Assembly: GCA_963772375.1 (NCBI GenBank)
Contig: CAVYXG010000005.1
Coordinates: 1,426,001-1,490,000, forward strand
Source: DATBHM01 sp963772375
Lineage (GTDB): Bacteria > Actinomycetota > UBA4738 > JACQTL01
Direction of reading: 5' to 3'
DNA length: 64,000 nt
Shown one piece after another: positions 51,484 to 59,760 of this stretch. How positions within the stretch are numbered: position 1 is the first letter of the stretch; every line of letters begins with the position of its first letter. The notes beneath the pieces are model-generated. The model worked only from the letters and a program-made list of their open reading frames with translations, had not been told where the DNA came from and searched no databases. Position numbers and translations under genes: made by a program.

Positions 51484-51500
51484 GGTTACGCGCCGGTTAA
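51484..51500 (-). promoter_or_regulatory. GlnR-box-like site upstream of glnA2
   Basis: Read leftward (the glnA2 direction) the sequence is TTAAC-six bases-GTAAC; read rightward it is GTTAC (51484-51488), six bases, GTTAAC (51495-51500). GlnR boxes of actinomycetes are G-T-x-A-C and G-A-A-A-C type half-sites separated by six bases. The site sits between the leftward glnA2 start and the rightward DUF2461 gene. Confidence 0.5.
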
Positions 51501-51555
51501 CTTCGTCGGCGACGTGGCCTAGGCTCTCCGGCACCGAGGGCAGGAGGAGGCGGCG

Positions 51556-52200
51556 ATGGCGTTCCGCGGATGGAGCGACGAGGCTCTCGAGTTCTTCGAG
51601 GGCCTGGAGGCGGACAACTCCAAGACGTACTGGCAGGCCCACAGGTCCGTGTACGACGAATACGTCCGCGCGCCGATGGAGGAGCTCCTCGCCGAGCTCG
51701 AGCCCGACTGGGGGGAGGGCCGCGTCTTCCGCCCGTACCGCGACGTTCGGTTCAGCAAGGACAAGTCGCCGTACAAGACGAACATCGCCGCCATGCTGGG
51801 CGAGGGCTACATCTCGCTCAGCGCCGACGGGCTCGGCGCGGGATGCGGCATGTACCAGATGGCGCCCGATCAGCTGGAGCGGTACCGGGGCGCGATCGCG
51901 GCCGAGAAGACCGGCCGGGAGATCGACGCGATCGTGGCGAAGGTTCGCGCGGCCAAGATCGAGGTGACGGCGCACGACACGCTGAAAACCGCGCCGAAGG
52001 GCTATCCGAAGGACCATCCGCGCATCGACCTCCTGCGGATGAAGGGCCTCATCACGTGGAAGCAGTGGCCGCCGGCCCCGTGGCTCACCACGAAGAAGGT
52101 GAAGGACCGCGTGGTCGAGTTCCTCGAGGTCTCGAAGCCGCTGAACGCGTGGCTCGAGCGAAACGTCGGACGGTCGACGCTCCCCGAGCGGGGCCGCTGA
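51556..52200 (+). CDS. DUF2461 (TIGR02453) protein
   Basis: This 214-residue protein starts at an ATG behind a strong AGGAGGAGG site. The N-terminus FRGWSDEALEFFEGLEADN, then NSKTYWQAHRSVYDEYV, the FRPYRDVRFSKDKSPYKTNI core and the C-terminal KVKDRVVEFLEVSKPLNAWL are the DUF2461 pattern. Function is unknown; the family occurs widely in bacteria and fungi. It is divergent from glnA2 across a GlnR-type site and precedes glnE by 64 bases. Confidence 0.9.
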   Translation: MAFRGWSDEALEFFEGLEADNSKTYWQAHRSVYDEYVRAPMEELLAELEPDWGEGRVFRPYRDVRFSKDKSPYKTNIAAMLGEGYISLSADGLGAGCGMYQMAPDQLERYRGAIAAEKTGREIDAIVAKVRAAKIEVTAHDTLKTAPKGYPKDHPRIDLLRMKGLITWKQWPPAPWLTTKKVKDRVVEFLEVSKPLNAWLERNVGRSTLPERGR

Positions 52201-52264
52201 CCTCGTTCCGGGTCCCCGCGCGATTCGCGGGATCGAGGCGAACTGCCGCCGTAGCATCGACATC

Positions 52265-54901
52265 GTGCTGAGCCCCGAGATCCTCGGCCGCGCCCTGGCC
52301 GACGCGCCCGATCCTCACCTCGCCCGGCTCCAGCTGTCTCGGGTGGGGGAGCGGGCGGCCGCGCGCGCGGTGCTCGAACGGCCCGAGGTGCTGCCGGTCG
52401 CCGCCCGGCTGCTCGGCTACTCGACCGCGGCGGCCGACTTTCTGGTCGCCCACCCCGAGGAGGCCGTCGCCCTGGCGGACCTCCGACGGCGCACCCGCGA
52501 CGAGTTCGACGAGGAGCTCGCGGCCGACGCCGGGCGCCTCCGGGACCGGGGCGCCGCGCTCCGGCGGTTCCGCCGTCGGGCCATGCTGCGCGTCGCGGCG
52601 CGCGACCTCGGCGGGGCCGCCCTCGAGGACGTGGTGGGCGAGATCTCCGACGTTGCCGATGCCTGCCTGGCCGAGGCCGCCCGCGACACCGGGCTCGCCG
52701 TGATCGGGCTCGGCAAGCTGGGCGGCGCGGAGCTCAACTACTCCTCTGACGTCGACGTGCTGTTCCTCCACGCGGGCGACGACCACCGGCAGGCCGAGCG
52801 CAGCGCCGTCGCCGTGGTCGGCCTACTCTCCGAGCCCACCGCGGAGGGCATCGCCCTGCGGGTCGACGCCGACCTCCGCCCGGGCGGCCGGTCGGGAGCG
52901 CTGGTGAGGTCGCTGGACGCCACCGTCGAGCACTACGAACGCCATGCCGCCGCGTGGGAACGCCAGGCCCAGATCAAGGCCAGGCCGGTCGCGGGCGACC
53001 TGGCGCTCGGCGCCGCGTTCGTCGAGCGGATGACCCCGATCGTCTACCCCGACGAGCTGTCCCCCGGAGCCATCGACGAGGTCCGGCGCACCAAGGTCCG
53101 GCTCGAGGAGTACGTCCGGGCCCGGGGCAAGGAGGCCACCGAGGTCAAGCGGGGCCGGGGCGGCATCCGCGACGTGGAGTTTGCCGTGCAGCTGCTGCAG
53201 CTGGTCCACGGCCGTCGGGACGCGCGCCTCCGGGAGCCGAACACCCTCCGCGCCCTTCACGCCCTGGCAGAGGACGGCTACATCGCCGAGCCCGACGCCC
53301 GCGACCTGGCCGACGCGTACCGGTTCCTCCGCCGGCTCGAGCATCGGCTGCAGATCGTCCGCGACCTCCAGACCCACGAGCTGCCCGAGGACCCCGACCA
53401 GCGCAACCGGCTGGCCCGGGCCATGGGCATGGCGAGCCCCACGCAGCTCCGCCGCGTGTACGAGCGCGAGACCGAACAGGTCCGCGGCCTCCACGAGCGG
53501 CTGTTCTACCGGCCGCTGCTCGAAGCGTTCGCCGGGCCGTCGCGGCAGGAGCTCCGCCCCGGGCTCGGCCGGGAGGCCACCGAGGAGCTGCTGGCCGGCC
53601 TCGGGTTCACCAACCCGGCGGCCGCGTACGACGTGTTCGAACGGCTGGTCGACCCCGCGTCCAGGATCGGGAAGGTCCTGGCGAACGTGTTCCCGGTGAT
53701 GACGCCCGCCCTGGCGCTGGCGGCCAATCCCGACCAGGCGCTCACCCGGCTGGAGCGCATCGCGGCCGCGCTGCGCGACAAGCCGGTCGCCGCGGACGCG
53801 CTGGCGGCCGACCCCGCGGCCGCTCGGCGGCTCGCCCAGGTCGCCGCGGCCAGCACGTTCGCCACCGACCTGGTGGTGGCGACGCCGGCGCTGGTGTTCG
53901 CCCTCGGTGGATCGAACGACGAGGGTGACCCGCGCGCCGGACTGGTCGCCGCCGTCGCCGGGTACGCGTCGCGGGAGCTGGACGTCCGGGGCACCGGCCA
54001 GGCGCTCGCCGGCGTCGCGGCCGTGGTCGTCCGTCGCGCCCTCGCCGAGGCGCGTCCCCGTGTGCCGCTCGCCGTGATCGGTCTGGGCAAGCTGGGCGCC
54101 CGGGAGCTGAACTTCGCCTCGGACCTGGACCTGGTGTTCGCGTACGAGGGCGAGGGGAGCGCCGACTTCGCCGAGGCCGTCCGCGCGTCCGAACGGGTCC
54201 TGGCCGGTGTGCGCGGGCAGGGGTTCGAGCCCGACGCGGACCTCCGGCCGGAGGGCCGGAGCGGCCCGCTCGCCCGGAGCATGGCGGCGTTCCTCGAGTA
54301 CTGGGAGCGGTGGGCCGAGCCGTGGGAGTTCCAGTCGCTGGTCCGGGCGCGCTTCGTGGCCGGTGACGAGGGCCTCGGGCGGCGATTCGTGTCGGCCGCG
54401 TCGGACTTCGCCTATCCGGAGGAGCTCCCGCCCGGGTGGGTCGCGGCCATGCACCGCATGCGTCAGCGCATCGAGAGGGAACGGATCCGGCCGCCCGAGG
54501 CGGCGCGGTTCGCGTTCAAGCTGGGGTTCGGATCGCTCGCCGACGTGCAGTTCGCCGTGGAGCTGACCCTGATGCGCCACGGCGGTCGTCATCCGGAGGT
54601 CCGGCGGCTGGGGACGCTCGAGGCGATCGAGGCGCTGGCCGAGGCCCGGCTGCTGGAGGGGAGCGTCGCCAGGACGCTGGGGGAGGCGTTCGTGTTCCTG
54701 TCGGACGTGAAGGACGCGCTCGAGGTGGACCGGCGGCTCCACGCCGAGGTGCTACCCGCCTCGCCGGAGGAACAGCGCGCGCTGGCCCGCCGGCTGGGGT
54801 ACGAGGAGTACGCCCGCCAGGCGTTCCTCGACGACTACCGCCGGATCACGCAACGGGCCAGGTCGGCCATGGAACGCGTCTTCGCCGAAGCCGTCTCGTA
54901 A
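52265..54901 (+). CDS. glnE: Glutamine synthetase adenylyl/deadenylyltransferase
   Basis: This 878-residue enzyme adds or removes AMP on the Tyr of GlnA1. It has two nucleotidyltransferase halves, each with a metal-binding core: GKLGGAELNYSSDVDV (about 155-170) in the first and GKLGARELNFASDLDL (about 608-623) in the second. Each is followed by a helical domain (KRGRGGIRDVEFAVQLLQLV and KLGFGSLADVQFAVELTLM). Both halves are intact. It is somewhat shorter than the roughly 950-1000 residues common in enteric GlnE. No PII (glnB) gene is in the window. It converges on glnA1. Confidence 0.93.
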   Translation: MLSPEILGRALADAPDPHLARLQLSRVGERAAARAVLERPEVLPVAARLLGYSTAAADFLVAHPEEAVALADLRRRTRDEFDEELAADAGRLRDRGAALRRFRRRAMLRVAARDLGGAALEDVVGEISDVADACLAEAARDTGLAVIGLGKLGGAELNYSSDVDVLFLHAGDDHRQAERSAVAVVGLLSEPTAEGIALRVDADLRPGGRSGALVRSLDATVEHYERHAAAWERQAQIKARPVAGDLALGAAFVERMTPIVYPDELSPGAIDEVRRTKVRLEEYVRARGKEATEVKRGRGGIRDVEFAVQLLQLVHGRRDARLREPNTLRALHALAEDGYIAEPDARDLADAYRFLRRLEHRLQIVRDLQTHELPEDPDQRNRLARAMGMASPTQLRRVYERETEQVRGLHERLFYRPLLEAFAGPSRQELRPGLGREATEELLAGLGFTNPAAAYDVFERLVDPASRIGKVLANVFPVMTPALALAANPDQALTRLERIAAALRDKPVAADALAADPAAARRLAQVAAASTFATDLVVATPALVFALGGSNDEGDPRAGLVAAVAGYASRELDVRGTGQALAGVAAVVVRRALAEARPRVPLAVIGLGKLGARELNFASDLDLVFAYEGEGSADFAEAVRASERVLAGVRGQGFEPDADLRPEGRSGPLARSMAAFLEYWERWAEPWEFQSLVRARFVAGDEGLGRRFVSAASDFAYPEELPPGWVAAMHRMRQRIERERIRPPEAARFAFKLGFGSLADVQFAVELTLMRHGGRHPEVRRLGTLEAIEALAEARLLEGSVARTLGEAFVFLSDVKDALEVDRRLHAEVLPASPEEQRALARRLGYEEYARQAFLDDYRRITQRARSAMERVFAEAVS

Positions 54902-54939
54902 GGGGGCCGCCCCACCGGCACGGGCCTCGACGGAACGAG

Positions 54940-54969
54940 ACAGGCCGGGACCGCACGGCCCCGGCCTGT
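54940..54969. terminator. Hairpin between convergent glnE and glnA1
   Basis: ACAGGCCGGG (54940-54949) and CCCGGCCTGT (54960-54969) pair perfectly over 10 bases with a 10-base loop, in the 86-base gap between the rightward glnE stop and the leftward glnA1 stop. T-rich tails are short on both sides, so it is best seen as a bidirectional terminator of moderate strength. Confidence 0.55.
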
Positions 54970-54987
54970 TCGTCGCCGTGGTGTTGA

Positions 54988-56409
54988 TCAGATGTCGTAG
55001 TACAGGGCGAACTCGTACGGGTGCGGGCGCAGGCGCACCGCGTCGAGCTCGTGCTCCCGCTTGTACTCGATCCAGGTGTCGATGACGTCCTGGGTGAACA
55101 CGCCGCCCTCCAGTAGGAACTGGTGGTCGTTCTCCAGGGCGACCAGCACCTCCTCGAGCGACCCCGGCACCTGCTTCACCAGCGCGGACTCCTCCGGGGG
55201 GAGGTCGTACAGGTCCTTGTCGATCGGGTCCGGTGGCTCGATCTTGTTCTTCACGCCGTCGAGGCCCGCCAGCAGCATCGCGCTGAACGCGAGGTACGGG
55301 TTGGCCGTCGGGTCCGGCGAGCGGAACTCCAGCCGCTTGGCCGCCGGTGAGCGGAAGAACACGGGGATCCGGATGCACGCGCTCCGGTTCCGCTGCGAGT
55401 ACACGAGGTTGATCGGCGCCTCGTAGCCCGGCACCAGACGTCGGTAGGAGTTCGTCGTCGGCGCACAGAACGCGAGGAGCGCCGGCGCGTGGGCCAGCAG
55501 CCCGCCGATGTAGTACCTCCCGACGTCGGAGAACTGCGCGTAGCCGACCTCGTCCCAGAACAGGTTCTCGCCGCCCGACCACAGGCTCTGGTGGGTGTGC
55601 ATGCCCGAGCCGTTGTCCTGGAAGATCGGCTTCGGCATGAACGTCACGGTCTTGCCGGCCGCCCGCGCGGTCTGCTTGACGACGTACTTGAACTTCATGA
55701 CGTTGTCGGCCGTCTTCAGCAGCGTGTCGTAGCGGATGTCGATCTCCGCCTGCCCCGCCGTGCCGACCTCGTGGTGCTGGACCTCGACCGTGATGCCGAC
55801 CCTGTCGAGGTTCATCGCCATCTCCGACCGCAGGTCCTGGTAGTGGTCCATGGGGGGCAGGGGGAAGTAGCCCTCCTTGTACCGCGGCTTGTACCCGAGG
55901 TTGTGGCCACCCTCCTCGGCGCCGGAGTTCCACACGCCCTCGACGGCGTCGATGTGGTAGTAGCCCTCGTGCTGGTTCTGGTCGAACCGGATCGAGTCGA
56001 AGATGTAGAACTCGCACTCCGGTCCCCAGTACGAGGTCTCCGCGATGCCCGTCTGCGCAAGGTAGGCCTCCGCCTTCTTGGCGACGTATCGGGGGTCCCG
56101 GGAGTACCACTCGGTCGTGACCGGGTCCTTGACGAAGCAGTTCAGCACCAGCGTCGGGTGCTCCAGGAACGGGTCGATGTATGCGCCCTCGGTGTCCGGC
56201 ACGAGCAGCATGTCGGACTCCTGGATCTCCTGGAACCCCCGGATCGACGACCCGTCGAACCCGAACCCGTCCTCGAACGAGGACTCGTCGAGTTGGGCGA
56301 TCGGTACCGAGAAGTGCTGCATGAGGCCCGGCAGGTCGCAGAATCGCAGGTCGACGATCTGCGCCCCGCCCTCCGTGGCCAGGGCCAGGACGTCCTTGGG
56401 CGTGGTCAT
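54988..56409 (-). CDS. glnA1: Glutamine synthetase GlnA1 (adenylylated type)
   Basis: This 473-residue type I synthetase (GSI-beta) makes glutamine from glutamate and ammonia. Motifs are [68 protein letters not shown] (preceded by D), [38 protein letters not shown] and the adenylylation segment [11 protein letters not shown] with Tyr401. It is the expected target of the adjacent GlnE. A GlnR-box-like repeat lies upstream. Confidence 0.95.
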   Translation of the reverse strand: MTTPKDVLALATEGGAQIVDLRFCDLPGLMQHFSVPIAQLDESSFEDGFGFDGSSIRGFQEIQESDMLLVPDTEGAYIDPFLEHPTLVLNCFVKDPVTTEWYSRDPRYVAKKAEAYLAQTGIAETSYWGPECEFYIFDSIRFDQNQHEGYYHIDAVEGVWNSGAEEGGHNLGYKPRYKEGYFPLPPMDHYQDLRSEMAMNLDRVGITVEVQHHEVGTAGQAEIDIRYDTLLKTADNVMKFKYVVKQTARAAGKTVTFMPKPIFQDNGSGMHTHQSLWSGGENLFWDEVGYAQFSDVGRYYIGGLLAHAPALLAFCAPTTNSYRRLVPGYEAPINLVYSQRNRSACIRIPVFFRSPAAKRLEFRSPDPTANPYLAFSAMLLAGLDGVKNKIEPPDPIDKDLYDLPPEESALVKQVPGSLEEVLVALENDHQFLLEGGVFTQDVIDTWIEYKREHELDAVRLRPHPYEFALYYDI

Positions 56410-56473
56410 GGTCGAGTACCCCCTTCGCGCGGATGGACGCGAGCGAGGCTACCGCCGGCGGGGTGTCCCGGCG

Positions 56474-56500
56474 GTTTCGGCGCCGTTAACTCTGGGTTAC
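56474..56500 (-). promoter_or_regulatory. GlnR-box-like triple half-site upstream of glnA1
   Basis: Read in the glnA1 direction: GTAAC, six bases, TTAAC, six bases, GAAAC (plus-strand 56496-56500, 56485-56489, 56474-56478). The alternation of G-T-x-A-C and G-A-A-A-C half-sites with six-base spacing is that of the GlnR operator in Streptomyces-type actinobacteria. It lies about 65-90 bases upstream of the glnA1 ATG. Confidence 0.55.
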
Positions 56501-56533
56501 CAACCTCGCCTGAGGGCCGCGGATGACGTGGTC

Positions 56534-56725
56534 CTAGAGCTTCAGCGAGTGCAGCAACCCATAGACCAGGTATGCCGGCCAGACCAGCGCCTGGAAGACG
56601 CCGTACAGGCCGTCCCAGAACGAGTTGGCACTTCCGATGAAGTACACCAGCGCTCCGATCAGCCCGAGGCCGTACACCGCACCCCCGCCCGCTGCGCCGG
56701 CATGGCCACTGCGACTGCTGGACAT
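56534..56725 (-). CDS. Small membrane protein
   Basis: This 63-residue protein starts at an ATG behind GCGAAGGAGAGGAC. The N-terminus is Gly/Ser-rich (SSSRSGHAGAAGGGA), followed by hydrophobic segments VYGLGLIGALVYFIGSANSF and GVFQALVWPAYLVYGLLHSL. This arrangement, with one helix, a short W-D-G-L-Y-G turn and a second helix, recurs in small actinobacterial membrane proteins of unknown function. It lies upstream of glnA1 on the same strand. Confidence 0.7.
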   Translation of the reverse strand: MSSSRSGHAGAAGGGAVYGLGLIGALVYFIGSANSFWDGLYGVFQALVWPAYLVYGLLHSLKL

Positions 56726-57009
56726 GTCCTCTCCTTCGCGAGATCGTCGGACGAACCTAACCAGAGTTGGAAGCCGAACAGCCCGGATACCTCCGAGACG
56801 GAAGTGGGGATAGACGAACGGGCGTCGCGGGCGCACCATTCATCTCGACGGACAACTGGATGCACGGTGTGGCCCGGAACGAGGAAAGGGCTCCGCTCTT
56901 CCCCACGGTTCCTGCCGGTTGGGCAACGAAAGTCGCCTGTGCGGGGCGATCGAGTCAGACCGTGTCCGTCTGAGGACGATGTGTAGGGGGTGTGGCGTCC
57001 TCTCGAAGA

Positions 57010-57031
57010 CCCTCGCTTCGGCGGGGGTTTT
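57010..57031 (+). terminator. Intrinsic terminator with TTCG loop
   Basis: CCCTCGC, loop TTCG, GCGGGGG (one T-G pair) and TTTT directly after. This is a typical intrinsic terminator on the rightward strand, although no rightward gene is recognisable in the 280 bases before it. Confidence 0.55.
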
Positions 57032-57143
57032 CGATTTCTGGTTCGTGGGAGCGGATCGGGCTCGAACGCTCGAGCGGACTGCCGCCCTCACCAGGAACGC
57101 CGGCACGAGTGGACCCCGGCCGAGGAAGCCGGCGCTCGACGAA

Positions 57144-57169
57144 GGGGCGGGGCCTGTCGGCCCCGCCCC
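57144..57169 (-). terminator. GC-rich terminator after the acid phosphatase gene
   Basis: GGGGCGGGGCC (57144-57154) and GGCCCCGCCCC (57159-57169) form a perfect 11-base stem with loop TGTC. It lies 27 bases downstream of the leftward acid phosphatase stop. The leftward tail TTCGTCG is only weakly T-rich. Confidence 0.6.
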
Positions 57170-57195
57170 TGGACGATCATCCGGCCGGCGATTCC

Positions 57196-58047
57196 CTACG
57201 GCAGGAAGTAGTTCGGGTTCGGCAGCTTGAACGTGCGGTCGGTGGAGCCGCCCACCAGGTCACTGAACTGGTCGCCGAAGTCGGCGACGATGTCGTAGCC
57301 GAGCGACTCGATGTGTGCGCGTGTGGCCGACTTGTAGTGGATCGTGGTGCAGGACTTGGGGGGGCTCTGCGCGAGCTCTGCCGCGCAGGCCGTCTGGAGA
57401 TAGTCCGGGTAGTCGTCGATCGCCGGCTTCGTGAACAGCCCGTCCTCGTTGTCGTTGAGCGTCGTCGGGTCCGGGTACCCGGCGTCCACGCCGGTCCCGT
57501 CGGAGGTCAGGTTGCCGAGCGTCGCCGGCTCCTGGGTCGCCGGACGCCCGGTGAGGAAGATGATCGCGTAGCCCTCCTTGGCGGCCTTCGTCACCATCTT
57601 GACCATGCCGGGCACGGCTGGGAACGCCTGGTCGGTCACGAATTGCCCGTTGGTCGTGAGGCTGAACGCCCAATTGCTGAAGATCTCGTAGTTCCAGGTC
57701 GCGAGCGTCGTGTCGTCCACGTCCAGGATGATCGCCTGGAGCTTGCTCGGGTCCCGGTCCCTGGCCAGCCAGTCGGCCCCATCCTGCGCGACGCTCCTGG
57801 CCTCCTTGGCGTAGTAGCTGTTGTTGCTGAACGTGCCGGTGCCGAGTGGGTCACCGTAGTAGTTCCTGATCTGCTGGCGCAGGACATCCAGGTTGGTGAT
57901 GTCCCGCTCGTGGTGCGGGGTGAACGTGTCGATGGCGGGCTGCGGCTTCGCGGCGATGGCCGCGGTGACGCCCACCAACGAGATGACCAGGGTGGCGATG
58001 GCCACCTTGGCCGGCTTGCCCCGCAACCGTGGGAATGAGCGGCGCAA
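57196..58047 (-). CDS. Secreted HAD-family (class IIIB) acid phosphatase
   Basis: This 283-residue protein starts at a TTG behind AAGGGGGAGATTGC. The N-terminal export signal is residues 1 to about 33 (VAIATLVISLVGVTAAIA). The HAD domain has the first motif AIILDVDDTTLATWN (nucleophile Asp109, acid Asp111), then IIFLTGRPATQE and the last motif IVADFGDQFSDL. HAD class B acid phosphatases of this kind act outside the membrane on phosphate esters and nucleotides. Cys pairs near CAAELAQSPPKSC may form a disulfide. Confidence 0.9.
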   Translation of the reverse strand: MRRSFPRLRGKPAKVAIATLVISLVGVTAAIAAKPQPAIDTFTPHHERDITNLDVLRQQIRNYYGDPLGTGTFSNNSYYAKEARSVAQDGADWLARDRDPSKLQAIILDVDDTTLATWNYEIFSNWAFSLTTNGQFVTDQAFPAVPGMVKMVTKAAKEGYAIIFLTGRPATQEPATLGNLTSDGTGVDAGYPDPTTLNDNEDGLFTKPAIDDYPDYLQTACAAELAQSPPKSCTTIHYKSATRAHIESLGYDIVADFGDQFSDLVGGSTDRTFKLPNPNYFLP

Positions 58048-58240
58048 AGCAATCTCCCCCTTTCGCGCACGGCACGACGACCCGTCGCGCCTCCGGTGAC
58101 GGTCCTCCTATCAGCTTCGCACGTTTTCTGTCAGCAGTTCGATCAGCATCGAGCAGGCGGTCTCGACGAGATCCCCCCACGGCAGGCCACGGGCGTCCGC
58201 GCCGGGTTGCGATCCCGCGAGCGGAACGTTTCGGTGATGC

Positions 58241-58567
58241 TCAGGCCCGGCGGCGGGTGGCGCTCGTGTCCACGACCTTGGGGAACGTGTCCGGCTCCCA
58301 GTCGCGGATGATCTCCGCCAGCTTGATCAGCACCGCGGCCCCGCCGGCGAACTCGATCAGCCGTCCGACGGGCGACGCCTTCAGCAGCCTCATCCGGAAG
58401 ATGAGCGGCGAGGAGACGATCATCACCCGGGCGAACAGCTGCCGGAACCGCCGGCCCTGGGGCGTCGCGAGCCACGCCCGGAGCGCGTCGGCGCCCGAAC
58501 CCAGCACCTCCCGCGCCTCCGCGAAGAGCCGCTGCCCTTCGCTCAGCGCCCGCTCACCCAGCTCCAC
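58241..58567 (-). CDS. Small hypothetical protein
   Basis: The protein has about 108 residues. The start is uncertain; I chose the GTG at 58567 (reading VELGERALSEGQRLFAEARE). Helical, charged N-terminal half; the middle is RFRQLFARVMIVSSPLIFRM, and the C-terminus contains a hydrophobic segment (LIEFAGGAAVLIKLAEIIRD). It may be a peripheral or single-helix membrane protein. No family recognised. It is 193 bases upstream of the acid phosphatase on the same strand. Confidence 0.6.
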   Translation of the reverse strand: MELGERALSEGQRLFAEAREVLGSGADALRAWLATPQGRRFRQLFARVMIVSSPLIFRMRLLKASPVGRLIEFAGGAAVLIKLAEIIRDWEPDTFPKVVDTSATRRRA

Positions 58568-58702
58568 GGAACCAATGTACCGTGGACCGGGGTTCGTTTG
58601 AGGAGGTTGCGCCTGGGAACAACCCCACCGGGCAGAATTGTCGTACACGATCCGCAGGCGACACCGCACGCCGAACGAGTCGGATCGGGGAAGGAGCGAG
58701 CC

Positions 58703-59011
58703 GTGACGAGGAGGAACGACCGCACCGCAGGGGATTCGGCCTGGTTCGGATGGGCCGCCTCGGCCCGGCCGACGGACCTCGAGATGCGTGGGATCCTGGT
58801 CGACCAGCTCCGCGAGGATCCGTTGACCCGCCGGGAAGCCATCCACGTGACCGTCTCGGAGGCGGTGGTCACGCTGACCGGTTCCGTGACGTCCTCTCAG
58901 GCCCGGCGGGCGGCCGATGACGACGCTTGGGCGACGCCGGGCGTCAGGGACGTCGAGAACCATCTGCGGGTGACCCTTCGCCCCACCCACGACGGGCCCC
59001 GCGCGGCCTAG
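58703..59011 (+). CDS. BON-domain protein
   Basis: This 102-residue protein starts at a GTG behind GGGAAGGAGCG. The BON (bacterial OsmY and nodulation) domain is seen at about residues 40-95: DPLTRREAIHVTVSEAVVTL, TGSVTSSQARRAADDDAW, GVRDVENHLRVT. BON domains bind phospholipid membranes. Unlike OsmY there is no signal peptide, so it probably acts in the cytoplasm. Transcription converges on the GlnR-like gene. Confidence 0.8.
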   Translation: MTRRNDRTAGDSAWFGWAASARPTDLEMRGILVDQLREDPLTRREAIHVTVSEAVVTLTGSVTSSQARRAADDDAWATPGVRDVENHLRVTLRPTHDGPRAA

Positions 59012-59022
59012 CGGCGTGAGCG

Positions 59023-59694
59023 TCAGCGGTCGGACGGGACGTCCGCCGCCCGGTAGCCCACGCCGCGAACGGTCTCGATGAGGTGCTCGTGCTCGGGACC
59101 GAGCTTGGCCCGCAGTCGCCGGATGTGGACGTCCACGGTGCGGGTGCCGCCGTAGAAGTCGTACCCCCACACCTCGCGCAGCAGCGCCGCTCGTGTGAAC
59201 ACCCGCCCGGCCCGCGCCGCGAGGAACCGCAGCAGCTCGAACTCCTTGTACGTGAGGTCGAGCGGCCGCCCGTCGACCGACACCTGATAGGTCTCGGTGG
59301 ACAGCTGGAGCCGTCCGAGCCGGATCAGGTCCTCGGACCCGGCGCCGGCCCGCCGTCGGAGGATCGCGAGACGAACCTCCAGCTCGGGGGCCGGGGCCGC
59401 GGGATCGAGGAAGTCGTCGACCACCTCGCCCCACGGCACGCGCTCGAGGTCACGGCGGGCGACGACCGCCACGACCGGCAGGCGGCCGCCCGCTGCCGCC
59501 AGCGACCGGAGGATCGCGTACGCGTGGGGGGCGTTCTCGGTGGCGTCCACGATCACCGCCCACGGCGAGAGGTGCGGGAGGTGGGCGAGCGAGTCCGGGG
59601 ACAGGGGCTCGGCCTTCACGTCGAGGCCGGTGGCGGCGAGTGCCGGGAGCACCTGGTCGGGCGATCGATCGGAGAGCAGAACGAGTCTGGCCAC
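59023..59694 (-). CDS. GlnR-like orphan OmpR-family regulator
   Basis: The protein has 223 residues. The N-terminal receiver-like domain is degenerate: Asp50 (AVIVDATENAPH) is kept, but the usual acidic pair and the Lys region are altered (VVAVVARRDLER). The C-terminal winged helix reads LTYKEFELLRFLAARAGRVF, EVWGYDFYGGTRTVDVHIRR, LRAKLGPEHEHLIETVRGVG. GlnR of Streptomyces and Amycolatopsis has the same layout, an Asp50 and no cognate kinase. With glnA1, glnA2, glnE and two GlnR-like boxes nearby, I infer control of nitrogen genes. Other actinobacterial OmpR-type regulators share this C-terminus, so the identity is not certain. Confidence 0.75.
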   Translation of the reverse strand: MARLVLLSDRSPDQVLPALAATGLDVKAEPLSPDSLAHLPHLSPWAVIVDATENAPHAYAILRSLAAAGGRLPVVAVVARRDLERVPWGEVVDDFLDPAAPAPELEVRLAILRRRAGAGSEDLIRLGRLQLSTETYQVSVDGRPLDLTYKEFELLRFLAARAGRVFTRAALLREVWGYDFYGGTRTVDVHIRRLRAKLGPEHEHLIETVRGVGYRAADVPSDR

Positions 59695-59760
59695 GATGCC
59701 CCGCGAGGGTAGCAGACCGCCCCGGCCGGGCATCCGGTCGGTCCCGCCGGCCGCGGTATC

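Larger units (their letters stand above)
56726..57195. other. 470-base gap with RNA-like hairpins
   Basis: I saw no convincing protein gene. On the rightward strand GAGGACG and CGTCCTC (near 56972-57005) enclose a 17-base loop containing TAGGGGG. It is followed by a terminator-like hairpin at 57010-57031. A small structured RNA transcribed rightward is possible, but sequence comparison with 6C RNA, c-di-GMP and other known elements by eye gave no match. Confidence 0.3.
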
